Below, in pieces: positions 51,501 to 59,206 of a stretch of 64,000 bases of DNA; the first letter of the stretch is position 1; each line of letters starts with the position of its first letter. Where the stretch lies: NCBI GenBank assembly GCA_002716585.1, contig PBBL01000010.1:62001-126000 (forward strand), given 5' to 3'. Source of the stretch: Myxococcales bacterium. GTDB lineage: Bacteria; Myxococcota_A; Bradymonadia; Bradymonadales; GCA-2716585. Position numbers and translations under genes: made by a program. The notes beneath the pieces were generated by a model. It searched no databases. It was not told the DNA's origin and saw only the letters and a program-made list of their open reading frames with translations.

Positions 51501-52654
51501 TCCGCCTGGCTGCTCGGTCGAACCGGCGCGCGTGAGACGCTGGGGCTGCTCCTGGCGGGCTGCGACGAGGACGAGAGCGCGCCAATTCGCGACAGCGCCG
51601 AGCTGGACGGCGACCGCGGCGGCCCCATGGCTGGCAGCGACACGCTCGACGGGCTTGCCCGTCGTGGGATCGCGGAGAGGCTGGTGCTCGACGGCGAGCG
51701 GGGCGCCCCCATGGCTGGCAGCGACACGCTCGACGGGCCCCGGGGAGGGCCGATGCTGGGCAGGTTGGCCCGCGACGGCGTCGCGCGCACCGGCGCGAGG
51801 TTGGCGCTGGACGGGGAGCGCGGCGGCCCCATCGCGGGCTGAGACGCCCCCGATGGGCTCGCGCGGCGTGGCGCGGGCTGCGCGCTCAGGCTCGCTCCAG
51901 ACACGCCGGTGTTGGTCTGAGCGGCCATCGTGGAGCCCGAGTTGGGGCTGCGGCGCGCCGGGACGTTCGCCTGGCTGATGGGCCCTTTGCGTGCGATCGA
52001 CTTGATGAGCGGCTTGAGGGCGATCCGCGCCAGCGTCTGGCGGCTGTTGCTGCTCGGCGCCGTGCTCGCCTGCGACAGCGGCGGCGGCGCCGCCGGGGCG
52101 GGCGGCGGTGAGGCCGGGGCGTCGTCCTCGACGTCGAGGAACTCGATCCCGTCGTCGTCGTCATCGACCTCCAGAAACTCGATGTCCTCGACGTCGACCG
52201 TCCTGATCTCCTCGACCTGGGACTCCGACACCGGGATCGCCGGGACGGAGAGGTTGCCGAGGCGCGGCGCATGCAGCTCCCCCTCGACGAGATCCAGCTC
52301 CAGCTCCACGTCGGACGGGTCGAGCACGAGCCCCTCGATCTCGTCGGTGTTCGCGTCGACCTCGACGAAGCCCGCGGCGGCCTCCAGCTCCAGATCCTCG
52401 GGGTCGAGGAACAGGTCCAGCTCATCGTCGCCGTCGACGGTGTCAGGGCTCATCGAGATCGGGACGTCGATCTCGATGTCGAGGCTGAAGTCATCCTCAG
52501 ACTGGGTGCGCGGCGTCAGCTCGGGGGCAGGGGACACCTGAATGTCGAGGTCCGCGTCGTCGATGTCGAGGATGAAGCTCTCCGCGTCTTCACCCATCGC
52601 GTCGAGGTTCGGGTCGTGGTCGTGTTGTGCGCTACGCTTGTCGTCTGTGGACAT
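48596..52654 (-). CDS. Large coiled-coil protein with acidic N-terminus and Pro/Ser linker
   Basis: A 1352-residue protein of unknown function. Residues 1-180 are very acidic (Asp/Glu/Leu-rich strings such as DDADLDIQVSP and FLEVDDDDDG). Residues about 185-385 are a Pro/Ser-rich linker with repeats, among them a 28-residue unit carrying SLPAMG and RSPSS. Residues about 388-1000 are an almost unbroken coiled coil (heptads rich in Glu, Arg, Leu and Gln). Residues 1000-1260 are acidic and low-complexity. The last 80 residues, with FLLGQADGMVTIEDMIDLSGM and a helical end, look like a small winged-helix-like domain seen at the C-termini of some myxobacterial regulators. No membrane segment is seen. 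A scaffold or polarity role is conceivable but not shown. Confidence 0.8.
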   Translation of the reverse strand: MSTDDKRSAQHDHDPNLDAMGEDAESFILDIDDADLDIQVSPAPELTPRTQSEDDFSLDIEIDVPISMSPDTVDGDDELDLFLDPEDLELEAAAGFVEVDANTDEIEGLVLDPSDVELELDLVEGELHAPRLGNLSVPAIPVSESQVEEIRTVDVEDIEFLEVDDDDDGIEFLDVEDDAPASPPPAPAAPPPLSQASTAPSSNSRQTLARIALKPLIKSIARKGPISQANVPARRSPNSGSTMAAQTNTGVSGASLSAQPAPRRASPSGASQPAMGPPRSPSSANLAPVRATPSRANLPSIGPPRGPSSVSLPAMGAPRSPSSTSLSAIPRRASPSSVSLPAMGPPRSPSSSALSRIGALSSSSQPARSSPSVSRAPVRPSSQADATYEKLVAQLDEAQTLIQQRTQEVESLKRTSRTSAEKLYQTHNALQSSEEARLELESKSQRLQSSIHELQQKLAEREAREENLEQALHTYSSKASAFEDMKSRFMSMKVETDSLREAKEETERKLHQDHEALEQALEDIQSLTETQSAYEERIARLRSTTKAKEAELEEMRSTLANLQQQMNDLQAYAEEQEGNVQDAIAYTRTLQTENEEMRAVLEEATSGEAELRQQLEESFSLAEELHERLKERERNLGEYEEYIDRLTKEHEASLAVNDQFKILQSEHQELANAYEELQRTHFERSNQLMETMAESERLRANLSNIAQELSKAHESLSSREEGLEEATRALKEARGERDELRQLVDGLKHEREQAHTRFERAQNDYTQAREDRDQIRAELEQLRSALNDLHAEREQEQAHYERLLDERDHDREQLEQLYSDHERALARIDNLQRERDQQQERNNDLSAQVSRLERRLEQAHSQEDEANSYAADLRATMNELKSLRSALDSAEQQITDARHERDQERRSAIAAEDERDALLDELEHARADLAQALDELRQTGAHGAQEQDLLLDENRRLARQLDEVSTQLHEREAQLQQTRARLDRTLDKLNELSQLNTEIHSLRQTIGTLSGENPAVPRHAEVAGSRGVERAPEERYEPRGRSPEEIPFGAPNALDEGYMSGRRSASRAEADPYSSDLGAGFDVAFEDDSAPNDFGLAFDAEAEPNFGVEFADEPLSADMSLGHFRREDEPHPDESMVMELTEPYEEDAVSLLLEDESAFDEPLEMMSDVPADVGAEIDALFDQGAMRNSEELAEVSSETALSAPELLYPGMPAVDMEGYEEGYEEDYPEQYERYDSYDNFDQFENFDDLKLDDDEDDHRHPNRAEGRPRRADAPADDAFEDALEYLRHQNLLNQCPSVDYSQVQNVDHRAGFLLGQADGMVTIEDMIDLSGMNSRDAAAIVVDLLHRGALRV
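51627..51740 (-). repeat. 84-bp (28-codon) repeat in the linker of the coiled-coil gene
   Basis: The sequence CATGGCTGGCAGCGACACGC recurs 84 bases later at the same codon phase (51626 and 51710 onward), extending through the following CTCGACGGG in both copies. The units are imperfect outside that core and belong to a wider set of SLPAMG and PRSPSS repeats in the protein. Confidence 0.7.
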
Positions 52655-52822
52655 GACGATTCTTCTACCCGATGAACTCGACCTCGATCAGGCCGTTTGC
52701 AGGTAAATCGTGTTCCAGGCCCGACGCGACGCCGGGCTTTGGGGGTCCTGCTGCTCAAGTCCGCCGCCCTCAGGATACCCCTAGTGTGCCGTTCAATCAA
52801 CCACAGGATTTTGTTTCAGGAG

Positions 52823-52851
52823 TTGGGGCGCCCTCGCTCTTGTGGTATCAA
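52823..52851 (+). promoter_or_regulatory. Possible promoter for the FGE-like gene
   Basis: TTGGGG (52823-52828), 17 bases, TATCAA (52846-52851), about 62 bases before ATG 52914. The -35 match is weak. Confidence 0.3.
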
Positions 52852-52913
52852 ACCCCCCTGAGCTCAGGCCGCGGCGCGCTTGCGCCGCGCTGTTGACCGA
52901 AGTCACCCGTGCC

Positions 52914-54323
52914 ATGAGACACCCCGCAACCCAGGCCGCCTGGTGCGCGCCCCTGGCGCTCGCCGCGCTGTTCGTCGGAGCCCACGCCCACGCGCAGGAG
53001 GGGTGCCGCGATCTGCTCGGCGCCGAACAGATGGCGGCGCGGTGCCTTGAGCTGAAGCAGGCCGGGCAGTGCGATCGGGCGCTCGCCGCCTGCCAGGAGG
53101 CGCAGGCCCGCTGCGAAGCGTTGCCTCGGTTCGCGCGCCAGCTCGCCGCCGTCCAGTCCGACTGCGACACCCCAGACACAGAAGCGCCCGACGCCCTCGC
53201 TCAGGGGCAGCGCTGCGACGCCACGCGGGCCTGCGCGACCGGCCTGCTCTGCGCGTCGCGGCGATGCGTCGCGCACCCTCAGGCGGGACAGAAGGTCAAG
53301 GCGCTCCGCGAGAGCGCCCGCGCCCTCGCGAGCCTCTCCCCCTGCGACGCGCGTGAGCTGCTGGAGCTGGCGTGCGGCGTCGCCCACCAGGCGAGCCTGT
53401 CCGACGCCGCGCAGTCCATGCGCCAGGACCTCCACGCCGCCCGCGCGGCGTGCCGGGCCTACAACGGCGTCGCGTGCGGCGACCCCGACCTGCCGCGCTC
53501 CCGCGATGGCGCCGAGCTGGTCTCCGTCCCGGCCGGGGTCTTTTTCCGAGGCTCCGACAAGGCCGGGCTGGAGCGCGGCCTGGAGACCTGCCGCGAGACC
53601 TACACCGCCCCCGCCGAGTGCGAGCTGTCCTGGTTCCGCCGCGAGGGACCCCGCAAGGAGGTCTTCGTCAGCGCCTTCTACATCGACAAGCATGAGGTCA
53701 CCAACACCCTCTATGATCGATGTGTCAAGGCGGGCGCCTGCCAGCCCACTCGCTACGACACCTGCAGCCTCTTTCAGAAGTCCAGCGGGCAGTGGAAGGT
53801 CGGCGGGCAACCCCACCCGGACGTCCTCAAGCCCAACCACCCGGCGGTCTGCGTCACCTGGGCCGACGCGAGCGCGTACTGCGCCTGGGCGGGCAAGCGC
53901 CTGCCGACCGAGGCCGAGTGGGAGAAGGCCGCCCGAGGCTCCAAGGACGCCCGGGAGTTCCCCTGGGGCGACCGGTGGTCCGGCCTCAACCTCAACTGGG
54001 GCGAGCGCTCCGGGTTCGGCACCGTCGATCGCTACGTGACCACCTCCCCGGTGGGCCACTACCCCCAGAACGTCAGCCCCTACGGCGCGATGGACATGTC
54101 GGGCAACGCCTGGGAGTGGACGAGCGACTACCACAGCGACACCTATTACGCCGCGTCGCCGCTGCGCGATCCGGTCAACACCCAGGTCTCGACCCACCGC
54201 GTCCTGCGCGGCGGGTCCTGGAGCTTCGCGGGCAACGGCGCCCGGGTCGCCTACCGCTACTTCGCCGAGCCCAACAACCGCGACGACGCGGTCGGGTTCC
54301 GCTGCGTGCTCGACGCGCCCTGA
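52914..54323 (+). CDS. Formylglycine-generating-enzyme (SUMF1)-family protein, secreted
   Basis: A 469-residue protein with a signal peptide (WCAPLALAALFVGAHAHA). Residues about 27-190 are a Cys-rich helical region with paired cysteines (CDRALAACQEAQARC; C..C..CASRRC). Residues about 200-469 form the FGE/SUMF1 fold: DIDKHEVTN-like YIDKHEVTNTLY, GKRLPTEAEWEKAARG, GNAWEWTSDY, VLRGGSWSF and the closing DDAVGFRCVL. True FGEs oxidise a Cys in sulfatases and use a copper-binding Cys pair, but most bacterial members are not FGEs, and no sulfatase is adjacent. The ribosome site is weak. It is followed 30 bases later by murD. Confidence 0.85.
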   Translation: MRHPATQAAWCAPLALAALFVGAHAHAQEGCRDLLGAEQMAARCLELKQAGQCDRALAACQEAQARCEALPRFARQLAAVQSDCDTPDTEAPDALAQGQRCDATRACATGLLCASRRCVAHPQAGQKVKALRESARALASLSPCDARELLELACGVAHQASLSDAAQSMRQDLHAARAACRAYNGVACGDPDLPRSRDGAELVSVPAGVFFRGSDKAGLERGLETCRETYTAPAECELSWFRREGPRKEVFVSAFYIDKHEVTNTLYDRCVKAGACQPTRYDTCSLFQKSSGQWKVGGQPHPDVLKPNHPAVCVTWADASAYCAWAGKRLPTEAEWEKAARGSKDAREFPWGDRWSGLNLNWGERSGFGTVDRYVTTSPVGHYPQNVSPYGAMDMSGNAWEWTSDYHSDTYYAASPLRDPVNTQVSTHRVLRGGSWSFAGNGARVAYRYFAEPNNRDDAVGFRCVLDAP

Positions 54324-54353
54324 CGCGTCCCCCCACCACCACCAGGAGACACC

Positions 54354-55820
54354 ATGACCGTTGAACCTGCCCTGCGTGATCCGCTCCCCGACGTCGAACG
54401 GGTGACGATCTGGGGCGCTGGCTGGACCGGCGTGTGCGCCGCCAACCTCCTGCGCCGCTTCGGCAAGCAGGTCACCCTCACCGACACCCGTGAGCCCGAC
54501 GTCCTCCAGGCGGCCCTCGCCAGGCTCGCTCCGACCGCGCTCGCTGACGGCGTCGCGATCCACCACGGCGAGCATGACCTGTGCGGCGCTCAAGCGATCG
54601 TCATGACCCAGTCCGTGCGCCCCTCGGACCACGTGGTGGCGAAGGCCCAGGCGGCTCGCCTCCCCGTCATCCCCGAGGTGGAGCTGGCGAACCGCGCCCT
54701 GGAGGGCGTCACGGTCCTGTCCATCGGCGGGACCGACGGGAAGACCACCACGACCAAGCTGGTCGGCCACCTCGTCGGCGCGCAGCGCCACGCGCTGATC
54801 GGCGGCAACTCCTGGCTGCCGCTGTCCGGGGCCGCCCCCAGCCTGGTGGAGGGCGCCCCCGAGGGCCCTCACGCGCCTGTGCTGGTCAGCGAGATCAGCG
54901 CCTTCCAGCTGCCGCCGTGGCACGGCTTCCGCCCCCAAATCGCCGCGGTGACCAACGTCGCCGAGGATCACGTGCAGGAGTTCTTTCAAGGCTCGCTCCA
55001 GGCCTACATCGCGGCCAAGCGGGCGCTGACCGACCGGCTGGAGCGCGGCGACACGGCGGTCCTGAACGTGGACGATCCGATCGTGCGCGGGTGGGAGCCC
55101 GCGCTCGTGGCGCGTGGCGTGCGCGTGGTGCGCACCAGCCTGACCAGCCGCGCCGTCGGCGATCACCCCTGGGCCGTGTTCCGCAACAACGGCGAGCTGC
55201 GGACGCGCTGGGAGGGCCGCGAGGAGCGCGTGGTGCACCAGGACGCGATCCCGCTGCTCGGTGACCACAACATCGAGAACACCCTCACCGCGCTCGGCGC
55301 GGTGATGCCGCTCGGCCTCGACGTGGCGCAGCTCCGCGAGGCGTTGACCACCTTTGAGCCGCCCCACCACCGCCTGGAGCGGGTCGCGACGTGGCGCGGC
55401 GTCGGCGTGTACGACGACTCCAAGGCCACCAACACCCACGCCGCGATGGTCGGCCTCAGCGCGTTCGGCAGCCGGTCTCTGATCGTCATCGTGGGCGGCG
55501 TGGACAAGGGCCTCGACCTGGATGCCTGGGTCGAGTCGCTGCGCTCGCGGGCGAGGCGGGTCGTGGTCATCGGTGGGCTGCGTGAGCGGCTGCTCGCGCA
55601 GTATGGGGAGCGCCTGCCGCAGGCCCAGCCCGCCGAGTCCCTGGACGAGGCGGTGGCCATGGCGCTGTCGGAGGCGAGGCCCGATGAGGTGGTGGTGTTG
55701 AGCCCGGCCTGTTCGAGCTTTGACATGTTCGCGAGCTACGCGGACCGCGGGCGGCAGTTTCAAGGCTGCGTCGCGCGGTACATCGCGGCGCAAGGAGGGG
55801 GCGATGCGACGGATCGCTGA
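54354..55820 (+). CDS. murD: UDP-N-acetylmuramoyl-L-alanine:D-glutamate ligase
   Basis: A 488-residue Mur ligase that adds D-Glu to UDP-MurNAc-L-Ala in peptidoglycan synthesis. Domain 1 has WGAGWTGVCAANLL, the ATP loop is GGTDGKTTTTKL (about 124-135), domain 2 has ISAFQLPPW (in place of the common ESSSFQL) and VTNVAEDHVQEF, and domain 3 has YDDSKATNTHA and SPACSSFDMFASYADRG. The motifs point to MurD rather than MurC/E/F. It is separated from other mur genes, which is unusual. CCAGGAGACACC precedes the ATG. The end overlaps the next gene by 17 bases. Confidence 0.9.
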   Translation: MTVEPALRDPLPDVERVTIWGAGWTGVCAANLLRRFGKQVTLTDTREPDVLQAALARLAPTALADGVAIHHGEHDLCGAQAIVMTQSVRPSDHVVAKAQAARLPVIPEVELANRALEGVTVLSIGGTDGKTTTTKLVGHLVGAQRHALIGGNSWLPLSGAAPSLVEGAPEGPHAPVLVSEISAFQLPPWHGFRPQIAAVTNVAEDHVQEFFQGSLQAYIAAKRALTDRLERGDTAVLNVDDPIVRGWEPALVARGVRVVRTSLTSRAVGDHPWAVFRNNGELRTRWEGREERVVHQDAIPLLGDHNIENTLTALGAVMPLGLDVAQLREALTTFEPPHHRLERVATWRGVGVYDDSKATNTHAAMVGLSAFGSRSLIVIVGGVDKGLDLDAWVESLRSRARRVVVIGGLRERLLAQYGERLPQAQPAESLDEAVAMALSEARPDEVVVLSPACSSFDMFASYADRGRQFQGCVARYIAAQGGGDATDR

Positions 55821-57216
55821 TGTGGTCGTCGTGGGCGCTGGCCCGGCTGGCGCCCACGCGGCGGCGATCATGGCTCGGGGCGGGCTGCGGGTGCTCCTCG
55901 TGGATCGGCGCGAGCGGGGCGACGCCGGGGCGCAGTGGCTGAACGACGTCCCCCGGTGGATGTTTGACGCGGCGCGGGTGCGGTGCCCGGAGGCCTCAAA
56001 GCACCGCACCGGCCCGGGGCTGCCTTTTCTGACCTTCGCCCCCGAGGGCGACGCCTCGGTGCGGGTTGAAAACTGCCCGGTCGCCGAGGTGGACATGCGG
56101 ACCCTCGGCGACGAGCTGGCCGCCGAGGTGGATGAGGCGCCGACCGGGGAGACGCTCTGGGGCGTGGAGGTGCGCCGCGTGGACCTCGACCGCCGCGGTC
56201 GGCCCATCGCGGTCGAGGGGCACCGCCAGGTGGGGGGCGAGAGCGAGCCGGTGCGGCTGGAGGCGTCGCTGTTCGTCGACGCGTCGGGGCTCGCCGCCGT
56301 GGTGCGGCGCGGGATCCCGTCGCTCGCCAGCGCCTGCCCCCCGGTGCCCCGTGAGGATCTGTGCGTCGCCGCGCAGGAGGTCCGTGAGGTCGTGTCGCCG
56401 GAAGGGGCGACGCGCTTCCTGGAGCGTCACGGCGCTGGCCCGGGGATGTTCATCAGCCGCGTCGGCGTGGAGGGCGGGTACTCGTTGATTCGGGTCATGG
56501 TGGAGCCCGATCTGAGCGCCGTCTCGTTGTTGACGGGGTCGATCGCGCTGCCCGGGTTGCGCTCGGGTCGCGAGATTCTGGACGATTTCGTCGAAGAGAA
56601 CAGCTGGATTGGGGCGAAGCGCCTCGGCGGATCACGCGCGATCCCGCTGCGGCGCGCCTACTCCCACCTCGTCGCGCCTGGGGTCGCGCTGCTGGGCGAC
56701 GCCGCCTCCCAGGTCTACTCGGCGCACGGGAGCGGGATCGGGGTGGGCCTCAACGCCGCGCGGCTGCTGGGCGAGTCGGTCAGCCGAGGCGCTCGCATGG
56801 GTTGGGAGCCGGGGAGCGTGCAGGGGTTGTGGCCCTACGCGGCGGCGTTCCATCAGCGGTGGGGTGGGTTGCTGTGCTTCGCCGACCTCCTCCGCCGGGC
56901 GACCCAGCGCCTCACCCGCGAGCAGCTCACGGCGCTCATCGAGAGCGGCCTCATGACCCCGGGGGTGGTGTTCGACGGGTTGGCGCAGCGGCGCCCGGCG
57001 ATTCACCCGGAGGAGCTGGTGGGTCAGCTCCTGGCGGCGCTGCGCCACCCGGAGCTGATCGCGTTGTTGGCGCCCACGCTGCTGCGCATGCCGTTGGTTG
57101 AGCTGGCGGCCTCGCTCTATTACCCGGACGCGCCCAGCCCCCGCATGCTGGACCTCTACGAGGTGTTGATCCAGACGGTGATGGGTGAGGATGATCGGGT
57201 GAACCCGGGTTCATGA
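55804..57216 (+). CDS. Geranylgeranyl-reductase-family FAD-dependent oxidoreductase
   Basis: A 470-residue flavoprotein. The FAD fold is VVVVGAGPAGAHAAAIMARGG (about 7-27, read in part), with LLVDRRERGD after the second strand and a central GVALLGDAASQVYSAHGSGI (about 292-311), the usual GGR-family pattern. These enzymes reduce isoprenoid double bonds (archaeal lipids, chlorophyll, menaquinone side chains) or act as other monooxygenase-like flavoenzymes. The substrate is not known here. AAGGAGGGGGCG precedes ATG 55804, which lies within the end of murD, so the pair is coupled. It converges with the lipoprotein gene 10 bases after its stop. Confidence 0.82.
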   Translation: MRRIADVVVVGAGPAGAHAAAIMARGGLRVLLVDRRERGDAGAQWLNDVPRWMFDAARVRCPEASKHRTGPGLPFLTFAPEGDASVRVENCPVAEVDMRTLGDELAAEVDEAPTGETLWGVEVRRVDLDRRGRPIAVEGHRQVGGESEPVRLEASLFVDASGLAAVVRRGIPSLASACPPVPREDLCVAAQEVREVVSPEGATRFLERHGAGPGMFISRVGVEGGYSLIRVMVEPDLSAVSLLTGSIALPGLRSGREILDDFVEENSWIGAKRLGGSRAIPLRRAYSHLVAPGVALLGDAASQVYSAHGSGIGVGLNAARLLGESVSRGARMGWEPGSVQGLWPYAAAFHQRWGGLLCFADLLRRATQRLTREQLTALIESGLMTPGVVFDGLAQRRPAIHPEELVGQLLAALRHPELIALLAPTLLRMPLVELAASLYYPDAPSPRMLDLYEVLIQTVMGEDDRVNPGS

Positions 57217-57225
57217 CCGGGTGGA

Positions 57226-59049
57226 TTACTCAATGAGCTTGTCGATGATCTGGAGGTCGCTCAGTGAGGGGCGGATCCGCACCGCCTCCCAGGTCGCCCC
57301 GGCTTCAATGCCCGGGCTGCCGAGGACGACGCGCCGCTCGCCGTGGATGTAGAGCTGGAGCGTGGCGAAGGAGGGGCCAAACCCGCGATCGGTGACCCCC
57401 TGGACCTCGATCTCGTAGTAGCGGTCGTCCACCGAGCGGATGTCGATGATCTCAGGGCCTGAGCCGTCTTGATCGACGCGGAGGACGCGGCAGTCGTCCG
57501 CGGTGACGCGCGGGGCGCCCCAGTCGAGGTTGGGGTTGAGGGGTGAGCAGTCCGCGGGGTCGAGGCTCCAGTGGTCAGGGGGGCGGTCGCCCGCGCGCTT
57601 CTCACGGACCACGTGGAGGTCGAGGTCCGCCGAGGCGGCGTCTCCCATCGCGCCAGGCGTCTCCCAGATCAGCTCCACGTGCATCTCCGACTCGGGGCGG
57701 ACGTCGATGACGACGTCGTGGGTGTCGCAGGTCACGCGCCCGGCGGTGTCCTCCAGAGCGAGCCGGATGGTGTAGCGACCGACCAGGTCCACCACCACGT
57801 CGCGGTTCGGCGAAGCGGCTTCGTGGGAGCCGAGGATCGTCGCGGTCGAGCCGCGGGGGGCCTCCAGGAGGGTGACGTGGTAGCGCGCGATCGCGGCGCC
57901 GCTCGCGTGGAGCGCGGCGGCGTCGAGCCGCACGTGGGTCATGGGCTTGACGGTGAGGCGGTCGTCGCTCATCGACTCGGGCGCGTCGGCCTCCGAGGCG
58001 GTGAGGTGTGGGGTGATCGACGGGTTGCAGGTCTCGCGGGGGGGGATGCCAGCGCCCTGGAGGGTCACGGTCGGCAGGGCGGTGTCGGCGGGCCAGGGGG
58101 TGATGACCATGCGGTAGGTGGCCGAGGCGACGCCGGTGGACTCGGGCGCGAAGCGGGCGCGCAGCGAGCGGCGAACCCCCCGGGGCAGCTCCAACGGGGC
58201 GCCGCTCCACTCCAGGGCGAGCGTGTCCGCGTCCGCGCCGACGCGGTCGATCTCCTCAACGTACTGCAGGGTGTAATCGGCGATGTCGCTGTGGACCAGC
58301 TCGATGTTGGTGACGGCGACCTGCTGCCCGACGACCTTCTCACCGAAGTCCAACACACGGGACTGGATCGGCGCCTGCCCGGGCTGGCGCCCGGCGCGGC
58401 CCTCCAGCGGGATGTAGAGCGTGCCCAGCGGCGCCCCGGTGAAGGCCCCGGGCTGGTCGAGGCGGGTCGCGATGACGCGCAGCTCCCCCTGCTCCTGCTC
58501 GCTCTCGTAGGTCGGGCGGTAGACGACCTGCAGCGGCGCGACCTCGCCGGGCGCCAAAACGACCGGGGCGGCGATCTCCTCGTCGGAGAAGGTCGGCGGG
58601 CTGAGCACGTCCACGGCGTCGATCCGCAGATAATCCGGTCCGCAGTTGGTGAGGTTCACCGTGCGGCGGGTGGGCTTGAGCGTGTCGATGTCCTTGAACG
58701 AGAGCAGCTCCCGATCCACGCTCACCGGCTCGCCGTCCTGGCAGAGGTTGCGGTAGCGGATGCAGGGGCGCTCGCGCGTCGCGGCGCCCGTGACGCAGGT
58801 GGTGCCCTCACCGCACGAGCCGTAGGTCTCAACCAGGCTCAGGTCCCCGCTCGCGGGGCAGATCAGGTAATCGGAGTTCGTGGTGCAGCGCACCTGGCCA
58901 GGTTGGCAGGAGGACAGCGACGGCTCCTCCTCCCCGACGTCGTAGAAGTCGCTGCTGAGCCCATCGAGGTTGCACCCCACCCCCCAGCTCGCCGCCACGA
59001 TCAGGGCGAGCAGGTGGAGCAGGGGCTCGAAGTGGGCCTTGAGGTGCAT
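57226..59049 (-). CDS. Large secreted lipoprotein with Ig/PKD-like domains
   Basis: A 607-residue lipoprotein (signal HLLALIVAASWGVGC, lipid Cys26). After an N-terminal Cys-rich region (CQPGQVRC, CPASGD, CGEGTTC) come strand-rich domains: TVNLTNCGPDYLRIDAVDV and VVLAPGEVAPLQVVYRPTY of the type found in choice-of-anchor/Ig-like domains, a second such unit near 270-350, then a PKD-like segment (VVVDLVGRYTIRLALEDTAG) and a C-terminal LDLHVVREK module. No enzyme motif is seen. It is a probable surface structural or adhesion protein. GAGG lies 7 bases before the ATG. Confidence 0.8.
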   Translation of the reverse strand: MHLKAHFEPLLHLLALIVAASWGVGCNLDGLSSDFYDVGEEEPSLSSCQPGQVRCTTNSDYLICPASGDLSLVETYGSCGEGTTCVTGAATRERPCIRYRNLCQDGEPVSVDRELLSFKDIDTLKPTRRTVNLTNCGPDYLRIDAVDVLSPPTFSDEEIAAPVVLAPGEVAPLQVVYRPTYESEQEQGELRVIATRLDQPGAFTGAPLGTLYIPLEGRAGRQPGQAPIQSRVLDFGEKVVGQQVAVTNIELVHSDIADYTLQYVEEIDRVGADADTLALEWSGAPLELPRGVRRSLRARFAPESTGVASATYRMVITPWPADTALPTVTLQGAGIPPRETCNPSITPHLTASEADAPESMSDDRLTVKPMTHVRLDAAALHASGAAIARYHVTLLEAPRGSTATILGSHEAASPNRDVVVDLVGRYTIRLALEDTAGRVTCDTHDVVIDVRPESEMHVELIWETPGAMGDAASADLDLHVVREKRAGDRPPDHWSLDPADCSPLNPNLDWGAPRVTADDCRVLRVDQDGSGPEIIDIRSVDDRYYEIEVQGVTDRGFGPSFATLQLYIHGERRVVLGSPGIEAGATWEAVRIRPSLSDLQIIDKLIE

Positions 59050-59088
59050 GGTTGAGCCTCGTCGGGGTGCCAAAGGCGACGGACCACC

Positions 59089-59117
59089 AGGGTAGCGCGA
59101 ATCCGACCGTTTGGCCA
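59089..59117 (-). promoter_or_regulatory. Possible promoter for the 607-aa lipoprotein
   Basis: Minus strand TGGCCA (59112-59117), 17 bases, TACCCT (59089-59094), 40 bases before the ATG. Confidence 0.35.
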
Positions 59118-59143
59118 GCCATCCCAAAGCGATCCACAGAGGA

Positions 59144-59172
59144 TTGACGCCCTGCTCAGGCCCACATACCCT
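59144..59172 (+). promoter_or_regulatory. Possible promoter for the TMTC-like gene
   Basis: TTGACG (59144-59149), 17 bases, TACCCT (59167-59172), 35 bases before ATG 59207. It forms a back-to-back pair with the lipoprotein promoter. Confidence 0.45.
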
Positions 59173-59206
59173 CAACAGAGCACCCTGGACCCGAGCTGAG
59201 CCGCCC

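Noticed and set aside
52848..56207. Minus-strand open frame of 1119 codons across the FGE-like, murD and GGR genes
   Set aside because: It spans three confident plus-strand genes and has composition typical of antisense frames.
57200..57213. 14-base palindrome TGAACCCGGGTTCA at the end of the GGR-family gene
   Set aside because: It is without a loop and lies inside the coding region, so I do not call it a terminator.
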